DNA of 64,000 bases, taken from Peribacillus muralis. Its GTDB lineage: Bacteria > Bacillota > Bacilli > Bacillales > DSM-1321. The notes below the pieces were generated by a model, which was not told the origin of the DNA, did no database searches, and saw only the letters and a list, made by a program, of their open reading frames with translations. Position 1 is the stretch's first letter; the number at the start of each line of letters is the position of its first letter. The stretch is from positions 2,843,051-2,907,050 of the forward strand of contig NZ_CP017080.1 in assembly GCF_001645685.2 (NCBI RefSeq), given 5' to 3'. Positions 34,157 to 46,200 of this stretch are shown here, piece after piece. Position numbers and translations under genes: made by a program.

Positions 34157-35238
34157 GTCCACCTCATTAACAAAAGTTCCGATGAAAATCCTGGCCCCAA
34201 TGCGGCGGCCAAGCCTATGTCTTCTTTATTTCCGCCACGCTGCATGAATCTTTCCAAGACATACAAAATGGTAGCTGATGACATATTGCCAAACTCCCTC
34301 AATACACTCATTGACTCTCTTGTCATGCTTTCATCGAATCCCAAAGCTTCATGATAGGCGTCAATGACCTTTTTCCCGCCTGGATGGGCAATGAAGTCCG
34401 AGATATCGTCGAGCTTCAGACCATTTTCAACTAAAAAGGCTTGTACATTCGGTTTTAGCCATTCCTTGATGATGGTTGGGATATCCTTGGAAAAAACGAC
34501 GTATAGTCCCTGATCCCTTACATCCCAACCCATTACATCCAAAGAATCCGGCATGAGCGTGGATTGGGAATTCATGAAGGCCAAATGACTTTCTTTTTTT
34601 GAAAGCTCATGAGGGACTTCGTCGCCGCAAACCAATACACAGCTTACTCCATCAGCGAATAAGGAAGTGCCAATTAGATTGCTTTTTGAAATATCATTTC
34701 TTTGGAATGTCAAACTGCACAACTCCACGCTCAAGACAATGACCTTCGCCCTCGGGTATGCCTTGCAATATTCGAAAGCCCGCGATAATCCGCTTGCCCC
34801 TCCTGCACAGCCTAGCCCCCAAATCGGGATTCTTTTCGCATGCGGGTTAAATGGAAGTTCATTCATGATCCTGGCATCGATCGTCGGAGTGGCCATCCCC
34901 GTGCTGGATACATAAAAGAAAGCATCCAATTCGTTTGCCGGCAGCTCTTCTTTTAAAAATTCCGTGTTGGCTAAGCACTTTTGTATCGCCTCCACCCCAA
35001 ACTCGATCGCCTGCTTGATGTACAAATCATTCCGCTCGGCAAAAGTATGATCCTCTTTAAACCATTCAAGATCATTTGAAAAATACCGATTCTCTACTTG
35101 ACCATTCTTAAAAGCCTTTAGTAACCGTTCAATATTTTTAAAGGAAGGTCCGAAAATTTCCCGTGAAAATTCCATTATTTTTTCCTGTGATAATAAATAT
35201 GGCAACTTTATATGTGCAGCAGATAGCAAATATGGCAT
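34153..35238 (-). CDS. bpsA: Type III polyketide synthase BpsA (alkylpyrone synthase)
   Basis: Chalcone synthase-like enzyme of 361 residues. The catalytic triad is visible: Cys144 in GLGCAGGASGL, His in IAHPGGKK near 290 and Asn in FGNMSSATI near 322. BpsA condenses long-chain acyl-CoA with malonyl-CoA into triketide alkylpyrones. ATG follows AAGGGGTGGGCTC. It is first in an operon with ypbQ. The products are membrane lipids of unclear role. Confidence 0.92.
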   Translation of the reverse strand: MPYLLSAAHIKLPYLLSQEKIMEFSREIFGPSFKNIERLLKAFKNGQVENRYFSNDLEWFKEDHTFAERNDLYIKQAIEFGVEAIQKCLANTEFLKEELPANELDAFFYVSSTGMATPTIDARIMNELPFNPHAKRIPIWGLGCAGGASGLSRAFEYCKAYPRAKVIVLSVELCSLTFQRNDISKSNLIGTSLFADGVSCVLVCGDEVPHELSKKESHLAFMNSQSTLMPDSLDVMGWDVRDQGLYVVFSKDIPTIIKEWLKPNVQAFLVENGLKLDDISDFIAHPGGKKVIDAYHEALGFDESMTRESMSVLREFGNMSSATILYVLERFMQRGGNKEDIGLAAALGPGFSSELLLMRWT

Positions 35239-35428
35239 GAGCCCACCCCTTAATATTCATGATATGGTTAATATACCCACATAGGCAATATTTATGCTTT
35301 CCATCTAAATACCCATTATATTTACTGGAAACTTATTATTTTTTCTTATTTCATTAAAATAATTAGGCAAAAGAACCTATTTATTTGTTAAAATAGAGAA
35401 AATACCATACCATCGGAGGAATATTCAT

Positions 35429-35878
35429 ATGGAAAGCAACGCTGTTCTCACAAAAGTCTTAAATGGGACCATTCTTGCCGTCAAATCGGTCCTTCCCTTC
35501 TCGTTAGTTATTCAAAAGCCTTCTTTCCTGAGGCAGCCATTCGAGCAGGAATCCATCAGCGTCCTTATCGGGATGACGGGCGATATTCGGGGCAGATTGA
35601 TCATTGAGGGCACAAATGAATCCATGAGTAAAATTGGTGAAAGCATGTTTGGCATGCCGCTGGAAGGCGAAATGCTTGAATCTTTTGCAGCAGAACTTGG
35701 CAATATGCTCGCAGGAAATATGACAACTTCCTTAGCAGCGGATACAATCATGGATATTACGCCACCCACCGTCATTGTGGGCAAGACGAAATTGTACGGG
35801 TTTAATGAAGCGATCAATTTACCCATCTCTTTGGAGGGTGCAGGAACGCTACATTTCATCTTCATGATTGAAATGTAG
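35429..35878 (+). CDS. cheX: CheX-type chemotaxis phosphatase
   Basis: Protein of 149 residues of the CheC/CheX/FliY group, which dephosphorylate CheY-P. The signature helix ESFAAELGNMLAGNMTT (about 83-99) holds the Glu and Asn expected for phosphatase activity. Only one such helix is present, which fits CheX better than CheC. ATG follows ATCGGAGGAATATTCAT. No other chemotaxis gene is nearby. A terminator follows. Confidence 0.85.
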   Translation: MESNAVLTKVLNGTILAVKSVLPFSLVIQKPSFLRQPFEQESISVLIGMTGDIRGRLIIEGTNESMSKIGESMFGMPLEGEMLESFAAELGNMLAGNMTTSLAADTIMDITPPTVIVGKTKLYGFNEAINLPISLEGAGTLHFIFMIEM

Positions 35879-35891
35879 TGATATCCAATAA

Positions 35892-35921
35892 AGCCCCCTT
35901 ACCGATGAGGTAAGGGGGTGA
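35892..35921 (+). terminator. Terminator after cheX
   Basis: GCCCCCTTACC pairs with GGTAAGGGGG directly after cheX. It may also serve the convergent zinc-ribbon gene. Confidence 0.8.
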
Positions 35922-35923
35922 TT

Positions 35924-36058
35924 TCAATCTTCCTCTTTTACGGAAGATTGATTTTGTACTTGAATAATGATGTTTTGAAACTCCTCTTTGCCACAAACAC
36001 TGCATCTAAACTCCTGACTTAAAATGGTGCGACAATGAATGCAATATTTTTTTTCCAT
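35924..36058 (-). CDS. Small zinc-ribbon protein
   Basis: Open frame of 44 codons with two CxxC pairs (YCIHCR and RCSVCGKEEF), the pattern of a zinc ribbon, and a short polar tail. ATG at 36058 has AGGAAAG about 11 bases upstream. The paired cysteines make chance unlikely. Function unknown. It is convergent with cheX. Confidence 0.62.
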   Translation of the reverse strand: MEKKYCIHCRTILSQEFRCSVCGKEEFQNIIIQVQNQSSVKEED

Positions 36059-36171
36059 CTCTATCACTACTTTCCTGAACATATACTATCAATATATTCA
36101 TAAACGGAAGATAGTTTCCTTTTATCTGAAAAAATCAGTCATTCTTTATCGACGCTTCATTTTCCTGGACA

Positions 36172-36212
36172 AAAAATGCCCAAATTCTCTTATATTGAGA
36201 TTTTAGGGCATG
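36172..36212 (-). terminator. Terminator of xpt-pbuX
   Basis: ATGCCCAAATTCTCT (36176-36190) pairs with AGATTTTAGGGCAT (36198-36211), and the minus strand continues into TTTTTT, 23 bases past the pbuX stop. Confidence 0.78.
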
Positions 36213-36234
36213 ATTTGTCTGAATCTATTACTAT

Positions 36235-38388
<2,154 letters not shown>

Positions 38389-38560
38389 AAACTTTATACT
38401 TTTATTAATATATGAATTATAACAACGCTTGTTTAATTTGAAAAGGCATTTTTTATAAAAACCGAACTTTCTATTAAAATATGAAAATATCATTCGTTTT
38501 TTTAGAAAATTTCGACATTTACAACAAGCCAATTCTCCGCTCGGTCCAAAAATATGTGAA

Positions 38561-38584
38561 GACCCTGGCAATTTTGCCAAGGTC
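38561..38584 (-). terminator. Terminator of ypwA
   Basis: GACCCTGGCAA pairs with TTGCCAAGGTC, 10 bases past the carboxypeptidase stop codon. Confidence 0.7.
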
Positions 38585-38593
38585 CCCCTTATT

Positions 38594-40111
38594 CTATTCG
38601 ATTTTATAAACAGCTTTGTATTTATCTTCAAGATACTGAATCAAATACTGAACATTCAACCCTTCCCCTGTCGTCTCTTCCAATATTTCCAAGGGTTTTT
38701 TTGTTTTTCCGTATTTATGTATCTTCTCATTCAGCCATATCCTGATTGGGGCAATGTTGCCGGATTCCAACAAATCATCAAAGTCTGGCAAGTCTTTTAG
38801 CATGGATTGCTTGATTTGGGCTGCATACATATATCCCAATGCATAAGATGGAAAGTAGCCAAAGCTGCCGTCTGACCAATGTACATCCTGCAATACGCCC
38901 ATGGCATCATTCTCAGGCACGATCCCCAAATATTCCTTATACTTTTCATTCCAGAACTTAGGTAAATCCTTCACTTCAAGCTCTCCGTTAAACAGGGCTT
39001 TTTCCAATTCATACCGAATCATGATGTGTAATGGATAGGAAAGCTCATCTGCTTCGATACGGATGAACGAAGGCTTTGATTCGTTAATGCCACGGTAAAA
39101 GTCATCCAGTGTCACATCATTGAATTGGTCTGGAGCAAATTCTTTTAGAAGGGAAAATTTATTCTTCCAGAAACTATGGTTCCGTCCAATGAAGTTTTCG
39201 AAAAACAATGATTGTGATTCGTGAATTCCCATTGAAGTCCCTTCATCAAGTAGTGTCCCGGTTAGCTCCTCGGCGATATTCTGCTCATAAATGGCATGTC
39301 CGCATTCATGGATCGTCCCAAAGATGGCCCCCCTGAAATCATTTTCATCGTAGCGGGTCGTCACCCGGACATCACCGCGGTTTATCCCAGTCGCAAAAGG
39401 ATGAACGGTTTCATCCAGCCTGCCAGCCTTGAAATCATATCCCAGCTGCTCTAAAACGGCCAGGTTCAGCTGATGCTGCTTATCTTTTGGAAACTTTTTA
39501 TAAAGGAATGCCGTTTCAGGTGGATGTTCACTTGCTGCGATTCGCTTTACAAGAGGAACTATACTCGCACGAAGTTCACCGAAAACCTTGTCAAGTATAT
39601 CTACGGTTACACCTGGCTCATACATATCCAAAAGGGTATTATATTTCTGCCCCTCATAGCCCCAATACTCAACGAACTTACGCGTATACGCAACGATTTG
39701 CTCTAAATATGGTTGAAATAACGAAAAATCCGCTTTTTCCCTTGCCTCTTCCCAAGCACTTTCAGAGCGGGATTGCAAAATCACGAATTCTTTGAATTCA
39801 TCTGCAGGGATTTTCTTGTTTCTGTCAAACTCTTTTTTACACTCTTGTACCATTTTATTGGTCGTCTCGCTCAAGCGTGTTTCCCCCATGGCAAGTTCTA
39901 TAATGAAGGACTCCATTTCTTTACTTGTGCTCATATTAAAAACCTCTGAGGATAATACCCCAATGACTTCTGATCGCTGCTCCACACCCTTTTTCGGTGC
40001 CCCTGTGCGCAAATCCCAAAAAATCAGCGCAAGGGCCTCCTTATAGGCTGCAATTTTCTTAACATAATCTTTAAATTCATTTTCTATCAGTTCGATACCC
40101 TCATTATTCAT
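38594..40111 (-). CDS. ypwA: Metallocarboxypeptidase, Taq family (M32)
   Basis: Soluble zinc carboxypeptidase of 505 residues. The HEXXH motif is HECGHAIYEQ near residue 270, with the downstream glutamate in GIHESQSLFFEN; SYALGYMYAAQI near the end is also typical. It trims C-terminal residues from peptides. ATG at 40111, 8 bases after AAGGAG, is preferred to two earlier ATGs. It matches B. subtilis YpwA (about 500 residues). Single gene. Confidence 0.93.
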   Translation of the reverse strand: MNNEGIELIENEFKDYVKKIAAYKEALALIFWDLRTGAPKKGVEQRSEVIGVLSSEVFNMSTSKEMESFIIELAMGETRLSETTNKMVQECKKEFDRNKKIPADEFKEFVILQSRSESAWEEAREKADFSLFQPYLEQIVAYTRKFVEYWGYEGQKYNTLLDMYEPGVTVDILDKVFGELRASIVPLVKRIAASEHPPETAFLYKKFPKDKQHQLNLAVLEQLGYDFKAGRLDETVHPFATGINRGDVRVTTRYDENDFRGAIFGTIHECGHAIYEQNIAEELTGTLLDEGTSMGIHESQSLFFENFIGRNHSFWKNKFSLLKEFAPDQFNDVTLDDFYRGINESKPSFIRIEADELSYPLHIMIRYELEKALFNGELEVKDLPKFWNEKYKEYLGIVPENDAMGVLQDVHWSDGSFGYFPSYALGYMYAAQIKQSMLKDLPDFDDLLESGNIAPIRIWLNEKIHKYGKTKKPLEILEETTGEGLNVQYLIQYLEDKYKAVYKIE

Positions 40112-40175
40112 ATTCATTGCTCCTTCCACCTACAGTTTACCATATTATACTAAAAACCTTCACCTCAGAACTATC

Positions 40176-40215
40176 AGCAAAAAAAAGAGCCAAGGAGCAT
40201 GCCCCTATAGCTCTA
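40176..40215 (-). terminator. Terminator of ypvA
   Basis: GAGCC/GGAGCATGCCCC/GCTC segments form a hairpin ending in a run of T on the minus strand, 15-50 bases past the ypvA stop. Confidence 0.6.
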
Positions 40216-40229
40216 AATAGTATGTGAGT

Positions 40230-42143
40230 TTATAGCGTTACAGGAAGTACGGAGACAATCTTAGCTTTCACTTGCTCCGTCATATCCTTATCCGTCAATA
40301 TCTGTACGGTCCCGGAGTCATTGCTCGTCCTGATCAAACGGCCAATTCCTTGACGCAGGCGGAGGAGCATGTAAGGAAGATCCACTTCCTCGAATGCATG
40401 GGCGACTGAATTCCGTTTCGCTTCAAAAACCGGATCACGCGGCGGGAAAGGCAAGGAGTGTATCACGACATTTTTAAGTGATGATCCTGGAACATCCAGA
40501 CCCTCCCATAAATGATAGGAGAAAAGAGACGATTGCTCTTCTTCTTGAAATTTCTTAACAAGCTCGCTGATTTCCGCTTCCCCTTCAAAATAAAAGGGAT
40601 AAGCTGATTCCGGACAATGATTCTTGAACCAATGCAATTCCTCTTTAGAGTGGAATAACACCAGCGTCCTTCCTTCATTTTCCTCAATCGTTTTCAGTGT
40701 ATACTGAAGTTTCGCCAATTGATCACCCGCTTCAAAGACAGGCATTTTCATTTTCATGACTTCATCATAGTCGAATGGAGATTCGACAGAGAAGCTGTCA
40801 TACTTTTCTATCCCTAAGCTATCGGCAATGTATTGGAAAGATTTATTATCCGATAATGTTGCCGATGAGAAAATGTATGGGATCTTTTTAGAAAAGACTT
40901 GTTCAGACAGGATATCCTGTACCAGCCTTGGCATGATGACCAATGTCTTCGTCATCTCATTTTCTTCAAACCAGGAAACGGCCTGCTCATCCCTCACGAA
41001 TAGTGAAAGCGAGTAGCCAAGCTGTTCTAAATATTCTTCCGTCACTTTTAGGTCATAATCATTGATCGTGTACATTTCCGCTTCAAAAACGAGGCTTTCC
41101 TCCAACTCTTCAACCTTTTTATGAAGCTTTTGGGCGAAGCTCGTTATTTCTTTGGACATCGGGATTTCATAGCGATTCGATCCGCTTACATGGATCGCTT
41201 TTTCATCGAGCAAATCAAAAAACTCTTCATTGATGTCAATTAAGTCTTCAATGATGTATAGCGTTTCTTCACGAACCTGATTGCCTGTTAGCAATTCCAA
41301 AACGGAAGCAAGCGTTTGTTCGCCGACTTTGTACGTTAACGCCTTTTGAGCAGCAAATTCCAATAGATGGCCTTCATCAAAGACGACGCAGCTATGCTCT
41401 GGAAGTAACGGCAATTGTCCTTCACGCTTCCGCTTCTCTTTAGTCCATACATGCTCCATAAAAAAGTCATGTGAACAAATGATCAAATCACTTGATTTTC
41501 GATAGTGATCCCTTGATAGGGTCTGACCGCAGCGATGCCGTTTATCACAAGTAAAACAGTTTTGAAGCTGATCCCAGCCGACTTTGGACCAATCCTCATC
41601 ATTTAAATATGGATACTGTTTACGATCACCATATGGTGTATAGGCGTTCATGGATGAGTTATCATGGACAAACTTCGGAAGTTCATCATAAAGCTGATCT
41701 ATTCCTTCAGAATCTTCATGGTTGACTGCATGCTCCAATTTTTTAAGACAAACATATTGATCGTGATATTTTGCAAGACGGACATCCACTTCTATACCTA
41801 AAGCATTTTTGATTTTTTCAATGTCGCCTTCTTCTTTCACAAGCTGTTCAATCAACGTTTCATCTGCACATGAAATGATTGCCGGCTTATTCGTATATCT
41901 TGCATAACAAATCGCATATAGTAAATAGACCAAGGTCTTACCGGTCCCTACACCAGCTTCAGCAAAGCTTACATTCTTTTCTTTAAAGGCTTTTTCCAAT
42001 TGAAAGGCCATGAAGATTTGTTCATCACGCAGCTCGAATCCTTTTTCGGGAAGAATATCGTAAAAAACATCACCGATCCATTCTGAAAGCTTATCGTAAA
42101 AAGAATCTTCCTTTGTTACCGAAAAAGGCAGTGTTTTAAGCAT
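40230..42143 (-). CDS. ypvA: DinG-family ATP-dependent helicase YpvA
   Basis: XPD/DinG-type helicase of 637 residues. Walker A is GVGTGKT at 64-70, Walker B is VFDEGHLLEF near 258, and the C-terminal motif is LRLRQGIGRLIRT. Cysteines in NCFTCDKRHRCGQT and upstream CLKK fit an iron-sulfur cluster domain. It probably unwinds DNA during repair. ATG follows AAAAGGGGAGACCAGG. Size matches B. subtilis YpvA. Confidence 0.92.
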   Translation of the reverse strand: MLKTLPFSVTKEDSFYDKLSEWIGDVFYDILPEKGFELRDEQIFMAFQLEKAFKEKNVSFAEAGVGTGKTLVYLLYAICYARYTNKPAIISCADETLIEQLVKEEGDIEKIKNALGIEVDVRLAKYHDQYVCLKKLEHAVNHEDSEGIDQLYDELPKFVHDNSSMNAYTPYGDRKQYPYLNDEDWSKVGWDQLQNCFTCDKRHRCGQTLSRDHYRKSSDLIICSHDFFMEHVWTKEKRKREGQLPLLPEHSCVVFDEGHLLEFAAQKALTYKVGEQTLASVLELLTGNQVREETLYIIEDLIDINEEFFDLLDEKAIHVSGSNRYEIPMSKEITSFAQKLHKKVEELEESLVFEAEMYTINDYDLKVTEEYLEQLGYSLSLFVRDEQAVSWFEENEMTKTLVIMPRLVQDILSEQVFSKKIPYIFSSATLSDNKSFQYIADSLGIEKYDSFSVESPFDYDEVMKMKMPVFEAGDQLAKLQYTLKTIEENEGRTLVLFHSKEELHWFKNHCPESAYPFYFEGEAEISELVKKFQEEEQSSLFSYHLWEGLDVPGSSLKNVVIHSLPFPPRDPVFEAKRNSVAHAFEEVDLPYMLLRLRQGIGRLIRTSNDSGTVQILTDKDMTEQVKAKIVSVLPVTL

Positions 42144-42429
42144 CCTGGTCTCCCCTTTTATCTATCATAAGTAAGTCTAATCCGCACACTAATTTTCTTA
42201 AGCAAAAGTATATTATCCTTTATTGCACTTTAATAGTCAAGATATTTGCCAATATACCAAATATGAAAGCCCCATATATGCTGTCCCTTTTTTCATTCAT
42301 ATTGAAAAAAGGCTGTTTACGCATACTTTTTTGCCATTCATCAAGTAATGCTGTGTGGTTGACTTCCCCACCAATCAACCTTAAATGGTTCCGTTTTAAA
42401 AACAATAGCCTTACGAAAAGCGCCAAAAT

Positions 42430-42457
42430 AAAAGACAGGCTCTTAAGAGCCTGTCTG
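42430..42457 (-). terminator. Terminator of cspD
   Basis: Self-complementary ACAGGCTCTTAAGAGCCTGT followed on the minus strand by CTTTTATTTT, 20 bases past the csp stop. Confidence 0.82.
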
Positions 42458-42476
42458 TAAATAATATAGGGTTGAA

Positions 42477-42677
42477 TTAAGCTTTGTTTACGTTTGATGC
42501 TTGTGGTCCACGTTGACCTTGTTCAACATCAAATGTAACATCTTGGCCTTCTTCAAGTGTTTTGAAACCTTCGCCTTGAATAGCTGAGAAATGTACGAAT
42601 ACATCGTCTCCGCCTTCACGTTCGATGAAGCCAAAACCTTTTTCTGCGTTAAACCATTTTACTTTACCTTGTTCCAT
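42477..42677 (-). CDS. cspD: Cold shock protein
   Basis: Nucleic acid-binding cold shock domain protein of 66 residues with RNP1 (KGFGFI) and RNP2 (DVFVHF) motifs. It melts RNA secondary structure. Gene order next to ypsC and rnpB points to the cspD locus of B. subtilis; the three Csp paralogues are hard to tell apart by sequence. ATG follows TAGGAGGCAACAAAA. Confidence 0.94.
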   Translation of the reverse strand: MEQGKVKWFNAEKGFGFIEREGGDDVFVHFSAIQGEGFKTLEEGQDVTFDVEQGQRGPQASNVNKA

Positions 42678-42866
42678 TTTTGTTGCCTCCTAGTGTGTTC
42701 TCCACACATTATATTACTATCCTTGCTCATTGCACATTAAGGTATTCCTTAAATCTGAACAAAAATAATTCACTATTAGAATAACAGAAAAGGAAATGAT
42801 AAGCAAGACTGGAACCTATTATGAATAAAACGTCCTGACTATTCAAAATGTTCCATTATTCAGGAC

Positions 42867-44018
42867 CTACTCATCCACTCGAGGCTGTCTCGGCGGGCGT
42901 TTCCCCCAATATTGATAAAGATCGGCCCGAATGAAACCGTTAAATAGCTTCCTTTTTTTAGTTGCCGGTTTACCATAATGCTGCTCGAAGTCAGGATTGG
43001 AGGTAATCATGTATACGGACCATGTATCTAGCTTCTTGAAGGCTTGGCCCATTTCCCGGTACATCCGTTCAACCTCTTTTTTCTCCCCGAGACGTTCTCC
43101 ATAAGGCGGATTCCCGACGATGACACCATACTCTTTCCTGGTTGAGATATCCCGCACCTGCATCTGCTTGAAGTCAATCAAATCCCCTAGGCCCGCTTCA
43201 AAACTATTAGCTTTGGCTATATCGACCATCCGATGATCGATATCACAACCGGAAATGTCCAAATACTGATCATAATCGGCTAAGTCCTCCGCTTCATTCC
43301 TCGCTTCATCCCAGACCTTACCGTCCATCCACGACCACGTTTCCGCAACAAATTCCCTATTGAATCCAGGTGCTATATTCTGCCCAATCAAAGCTGCTTC
43401 GATCGGAATCGTTCCAGATCCACAGAATGGATCTATAAAGGGTTTATCCGGTTTCCAATTGGTCAGCATGATCAAGGCTGCGGCCAGTGTTTCTTTAAGG
43501 GGAGCTTCCCCCTGCCCGGTCCGATATCCCCGTTTATGCAAGCCTGCACCTGAGGTATCCATTGTAAGCGTCACTACATCTTTCAAGATGGAAACTTCAA
43601 TTTTAAACAAAGGACCAGTCTCAGCAAACCAGGATACTTGTTTATATTTGCTTTTCAATCTGTCAACGATCGCCTTTTTGACGATAGCCTGACAATCAGG
43701 CACGCTATATAGCTGCGATTTAACGGATTTACCGCTAACAGGGAACTCGACATCGGCAGACAAATAATCTTCCCAATTCAAGGCCTTCGTTTTTTCAAAC
43801 AACTCATCAAAAGAATATGCTTTAAATTCTCCGATTTTAATTTTGACTCTATCTGCACTCCGAAGCCATAAATTGGAGCGGGCAATGGCAGATTGGTCTC
43901 CTTTGTACATGATCTTTCCATTTTCGACCTGACATTCGTAGCCTAAGTCCCTAACTTCCTTGGCAACAATGGATTCCAATCCCATTGCTGACGTAGCGAT
44001 AATATCGAATTGTTTCAT
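42867..44018 (-). CDS. ypsC: 23S rRNA guanine methyltransferase RlmL-like (YpsC)
   Basis: SAM-dependent methyltransferase of 383 residues: N-terminal THUMP RNA-binding domain (about 45-155), then a UPF0020 catalytic domain with DPFCGSGTIPIEAALIG (SAM) and VGNPPYGERLG (NPPY active site). It corresponds to the N-terminal half of E. coli RlmL, which makes m2G2445. B. subtilis YpsC has the same size. ATG follows AAGAAGGTGCAAGGCTA. Confidence 0.92.
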   Translation of the reverse strand: MKQFDIIATSAMGLESIVAKEVRDLGYECQVENGKIMYKGDQSAIARSNLWLRSADRVKIKIGEFKAYSFDELFEKTKALNWEDYLSADVEFPVSGKSVKSQLYSVPDCQAIVKKAIVDRLKSKYKQVSWFAETGPLFKIEVSILKDVVTLTMDTSGAGLHKRGYRTGQGEAPLKETLAAALIMLTNWKPDKPFIDPFCGSGTIPIEAALIGQNIAPGFNREFVAETWSWMDGKVWDEARNEAEDLADYDQYLDISGCDIDHRMVDIAKANSFEAGLGDLIDFKQMQVRDISTRKEYGVIVGNPPYGERLGEKKEVERMYREMGQAFKKLDTWSVYMITSNPDFEQHYGKPATKKRKLFNGFIRADLYQYWGKRPPRQPRVDE

Positions 44019-44545
44019 TAGCCTTGCACCTTCTTTCCATTAATCCAAATCGATGTCACCCAGCGCTGCCTTCCTTTGCCGGACGGGACATCGATTTAAG
44101 CAAGTAAAGCTTTCTTCAAAAAAGTTCACTTTCCATTTTAATTCTCTTAGCGTTCGTCATTGATTGCCGCTTTACAAAGCTTCGCCGTATGCAGTCCCTC
44201 CAACGCTAAAAGCTTACACACATTCTATGTATCGACTGGCAAGCACCGGAATCGTTTATTGATGAAATTTCGATACTCGTGCAGCTATTCACAACCATCC
44301 ATATAAACTATTATTGAATCCTTATATTATATAGGATACCCAGAATCATGGAATAGCTTAACGATCTCACGTATTTTTTAAGAAGCATACAGGCAGTGGA
44401 TGAAATAATCCATTGTCCTTCTGATAACCGGAAAACTTTGTGATTCTTGATTTCGAAGCCCACCAAGTACTTAGTGTAACACAGAGGAGTTTTGGATATC
44501 GAAAAATAATGAAATCCGTCCACTTTTTATTAAAGGGCTGCTTCA
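44019..44545. other. Intergenic region without recognised gene
   Basis: About 530 bases between ypsC and the rnpB terminator. No open frame has a ribosome binding site and coding-like sequence, and I see no structured RNA. The ypsC promoter should lie at its left end. Confidence 0.45.
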
Positions 44546-44550
44546 TATAA

Positions 44551-44582
44551 CAAAAACTCTCCTTCATAAAAGGAGAGTTGTG
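44551..44582 (-). terminator. Terminator of rnpB
   Basis: AACTCTCCTT and AAGGAGAGTT form a perfect stem followed on the minus strand by TTTTTG, 20 bases after the RNase P RNA end. Confidence 0.85.
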
Positions 44583-44599
44583 CTTTTGATATAATATGA

Positions 44600-44998
44600 T
44601 AACGTTCTGTAAGCCATGTTTTGTTCCTCAGTACTGCAAGCGACTTGCGTCTCGTACTTCGGCGGTAATCATCTATCTACAGAAGCATGGCTTCTGTCCT
44701 TCTCCTCGTTCAATTCCAAGGAAGAAAGCGCCCCTACCATTAATTTGGGTTTCTCGCTCGTGGGGTTTACCTCGTTCCACCCTTTACATTTCTGTAAAGG
44801 CTCCGTCACTGTGGCACTTTTATAGGTAGTCATGCCATATCCAAAAGGACTTAGGCATTTTCCCAGCCGTCAGCAATCCAAGACTGCTGCCCAAGCTTAT
44901 TTTTTCGCCAGGCACGAACACTACGGACATCGCAGTCCGTGCGAGCATGGACTTTCCTCTACTGCAAAGAATGCAGCAGCAATTACCCAAACGTTAAC
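44600..44998 (-). ncRNA. rnpB: RNase P RNA, type B
   Basis: Catalytic RNA that trims tRNA 5' leaders. On the minus strand it begins GTTAACGTTTGGGTAATTGC and contains AGAGGAAAGTCCATGCTCGC, AGTGCCACAGTGACG, GTGGAACGAGGTAAACCCC, GAGCGAGAAACCCAAAT and TAGATAGATGATTACCGCC, and ends ACATGGCTTACAGAACGTTA. These match the B. subtilis type B RNA closely. Position between ypsC and gpsB is the same as in B. subtilis. Confidence 0.97.
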
Positions 44999-45010
44999 AT
45001 AACATCATTG

Positions 45011-45039
45011 ATTATACTTCATTACTTATCAAAACACAA
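45011..45039 (-). promoter_or_regulatory. rnpB promoter
   Basis: Minus-strand -35 TTGTGT at 45039-45034, 17-base spacer, -10 TATAAT at 45016-45011; the start would be near 45004, at the 5' end of the RNA. Confidence 0.65.
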
Positions 45040-45071
45040 CACCAAAATCATTTTCCTTTTTGTAAAAGATC

Positions 45072-45383
45072 TTAATCAAAAAGCTTGTTTCCAAAAACGT
45101 GCTTTTCCAGATTGGATAACCGTTTTAGGATGTCAAAGTTAGTGGTTCCCGGAGTTGCACTGGGAGCAGGTTGGTTGGGACGTTTTGTACTTTCTTCGGC
45201 ATGTTTTTTCAATTTGAGATTTTCTTGCTTAAGATCTTCGATTTCCTGATGGAACACTTCATAATCTTTAATGATCAGATCCAGGAATTGATCGACATCT
45301 TCAGGTTTATAACCGCGCATGGCTGTTTTAAAATCCTTCTCAAGAATATCTTTAGCCGTTAATTTTATCTTATCGGATAGCAT
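45072..45383 (-). CDS. gpsB: Cell division protein GpsB
   Basis: DivIVA-like protein of 103 residues that links division and elongation machinery and moves PBP1 (PonA) between them. The N-terminal membrane-binding/PBP-binding part ([34 protein letters not shown]) is followed by a coiled coil, a Pro-rich linker and a C-terminal trimerisation helix ([16 protein letters not shown]). ATG follows TTGAGGTGAAGTCTT. Its client ponA lies 10 kb away in the window. Confidence 0.96.
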   Translation of the reverse strand: MLSDKIKLTAKDILEKDFKTAMRGYKPEDVDQFLDLIIKDYEVFHQEIEDLKQENLKLKKHAEESTKRPNQPAPSATPGTTNFDILKRLSNLEKHVFGNKLFD

Positions 45384-45584
45384 AAGACTTCACCTCAATA
45401 CTTTCGCCAATACAATCGACTTTTTATTATTTTTTCAAATCTGACCGGGTTTGTCAACGAAACACACCAATAAATGAATACTGTTTACGTGCACGCTATG
45501 TACTCCCGTGAATCTCTACCTAAATTTCATCATAATATGAATGGCTTTCAGAAACAACTTTTAATCCATATTATTTTCACACAG

Positions 45585-46136
45585 TCATTGTTCCGACCAG
45601 TTGCCCTCTTCCGCCGCCATTTGCAGGTCATCAAAGTTTACCTGGTAGATTGGGTATGGTTGATTTCCCGCCTGTTTCAGCGCTTCATAATATGGGTATT
45701 TGGCTGAACCATCTTTTTCGGCTTCAAAAATGATGAGCATCGCATCACTTTTATGGATCATATATTTATTTTTCATTTTCAATTGTTCGGGCCCTTCATA
45801 TGGTTTATTGAATATGGATTGCACAAAATCGGCACGTGCCAATATCGATCGATAATACTCTTGATTGGTCTCGTTCCATGATTCCTCCTGTTTCAGGAAG
45901 GGTGTGAGAACGCCTAATTTCAGCTGTTCATAATGCTCCCGCATTTCAAATACCACTTCGGCTCCCCAAAGCTCGGTACCTAGCTGACCGGATATGATTA
46001 CCCATTCCAGCCCATCTTCCACCAACGGCAAGAGACGCTGTTCAATCGCTTTCTTTATATATCTTACGGCTTCGTGGTCATTTTTGAATATCCCGAATTC
46101 AAAAGCTTTGTAGCCAGTCAAATATAAAACCTTCAT
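45585..46136 (-). CDS. ypsA: YpsA, SLOG-family protein (DUF1273)
   Basis: Protein of 183 residues in the SLOG/Rossmann-like superfamily (VIISGQLGTELWGAEVVFEM; DAMLIIFEAEKDGSAKYPY). B. subtilis YpsA has been linked to cell division inhibition when overproduced. Neighbour gpsB agrees with the B. subtilis order. The ribosome binding site AAAGGGAGA is upstream of the ATG. Confidence 0.92.
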   Translation of the reverse strand: MKVLYLTGYKAFEFGIFKNDHEAVRYIKKAIEQRLLPLVEDGLEWVIISGQLGTELWGAEVVFEMREHYEQLKLGVLTPFLKQEESWNETNQEYYRSILARADFVQSIFNKPYEGPEQLKMKNKYMIHKSDAMLIIFEAEKDGSAKYPYYEALKQAGNQPYPIYQVNFDDLQMAAEEGNWSEQ

Positions 46137-46200
46137 TGCTTGGCCAATCTCCCTTTTTAGTGATTATGTATGAAAATAAGGGCTTGATAGCCCTTATTCA

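Noticed and set aside
42220..42426. 68-codon minus-strand frame between cspD and ypvA
   Set aside because: It starts in the T-run of the cspD terminator, with no ribosome binding site. The end looks like a membrane segment, so it may be a relic, but support is too weak.
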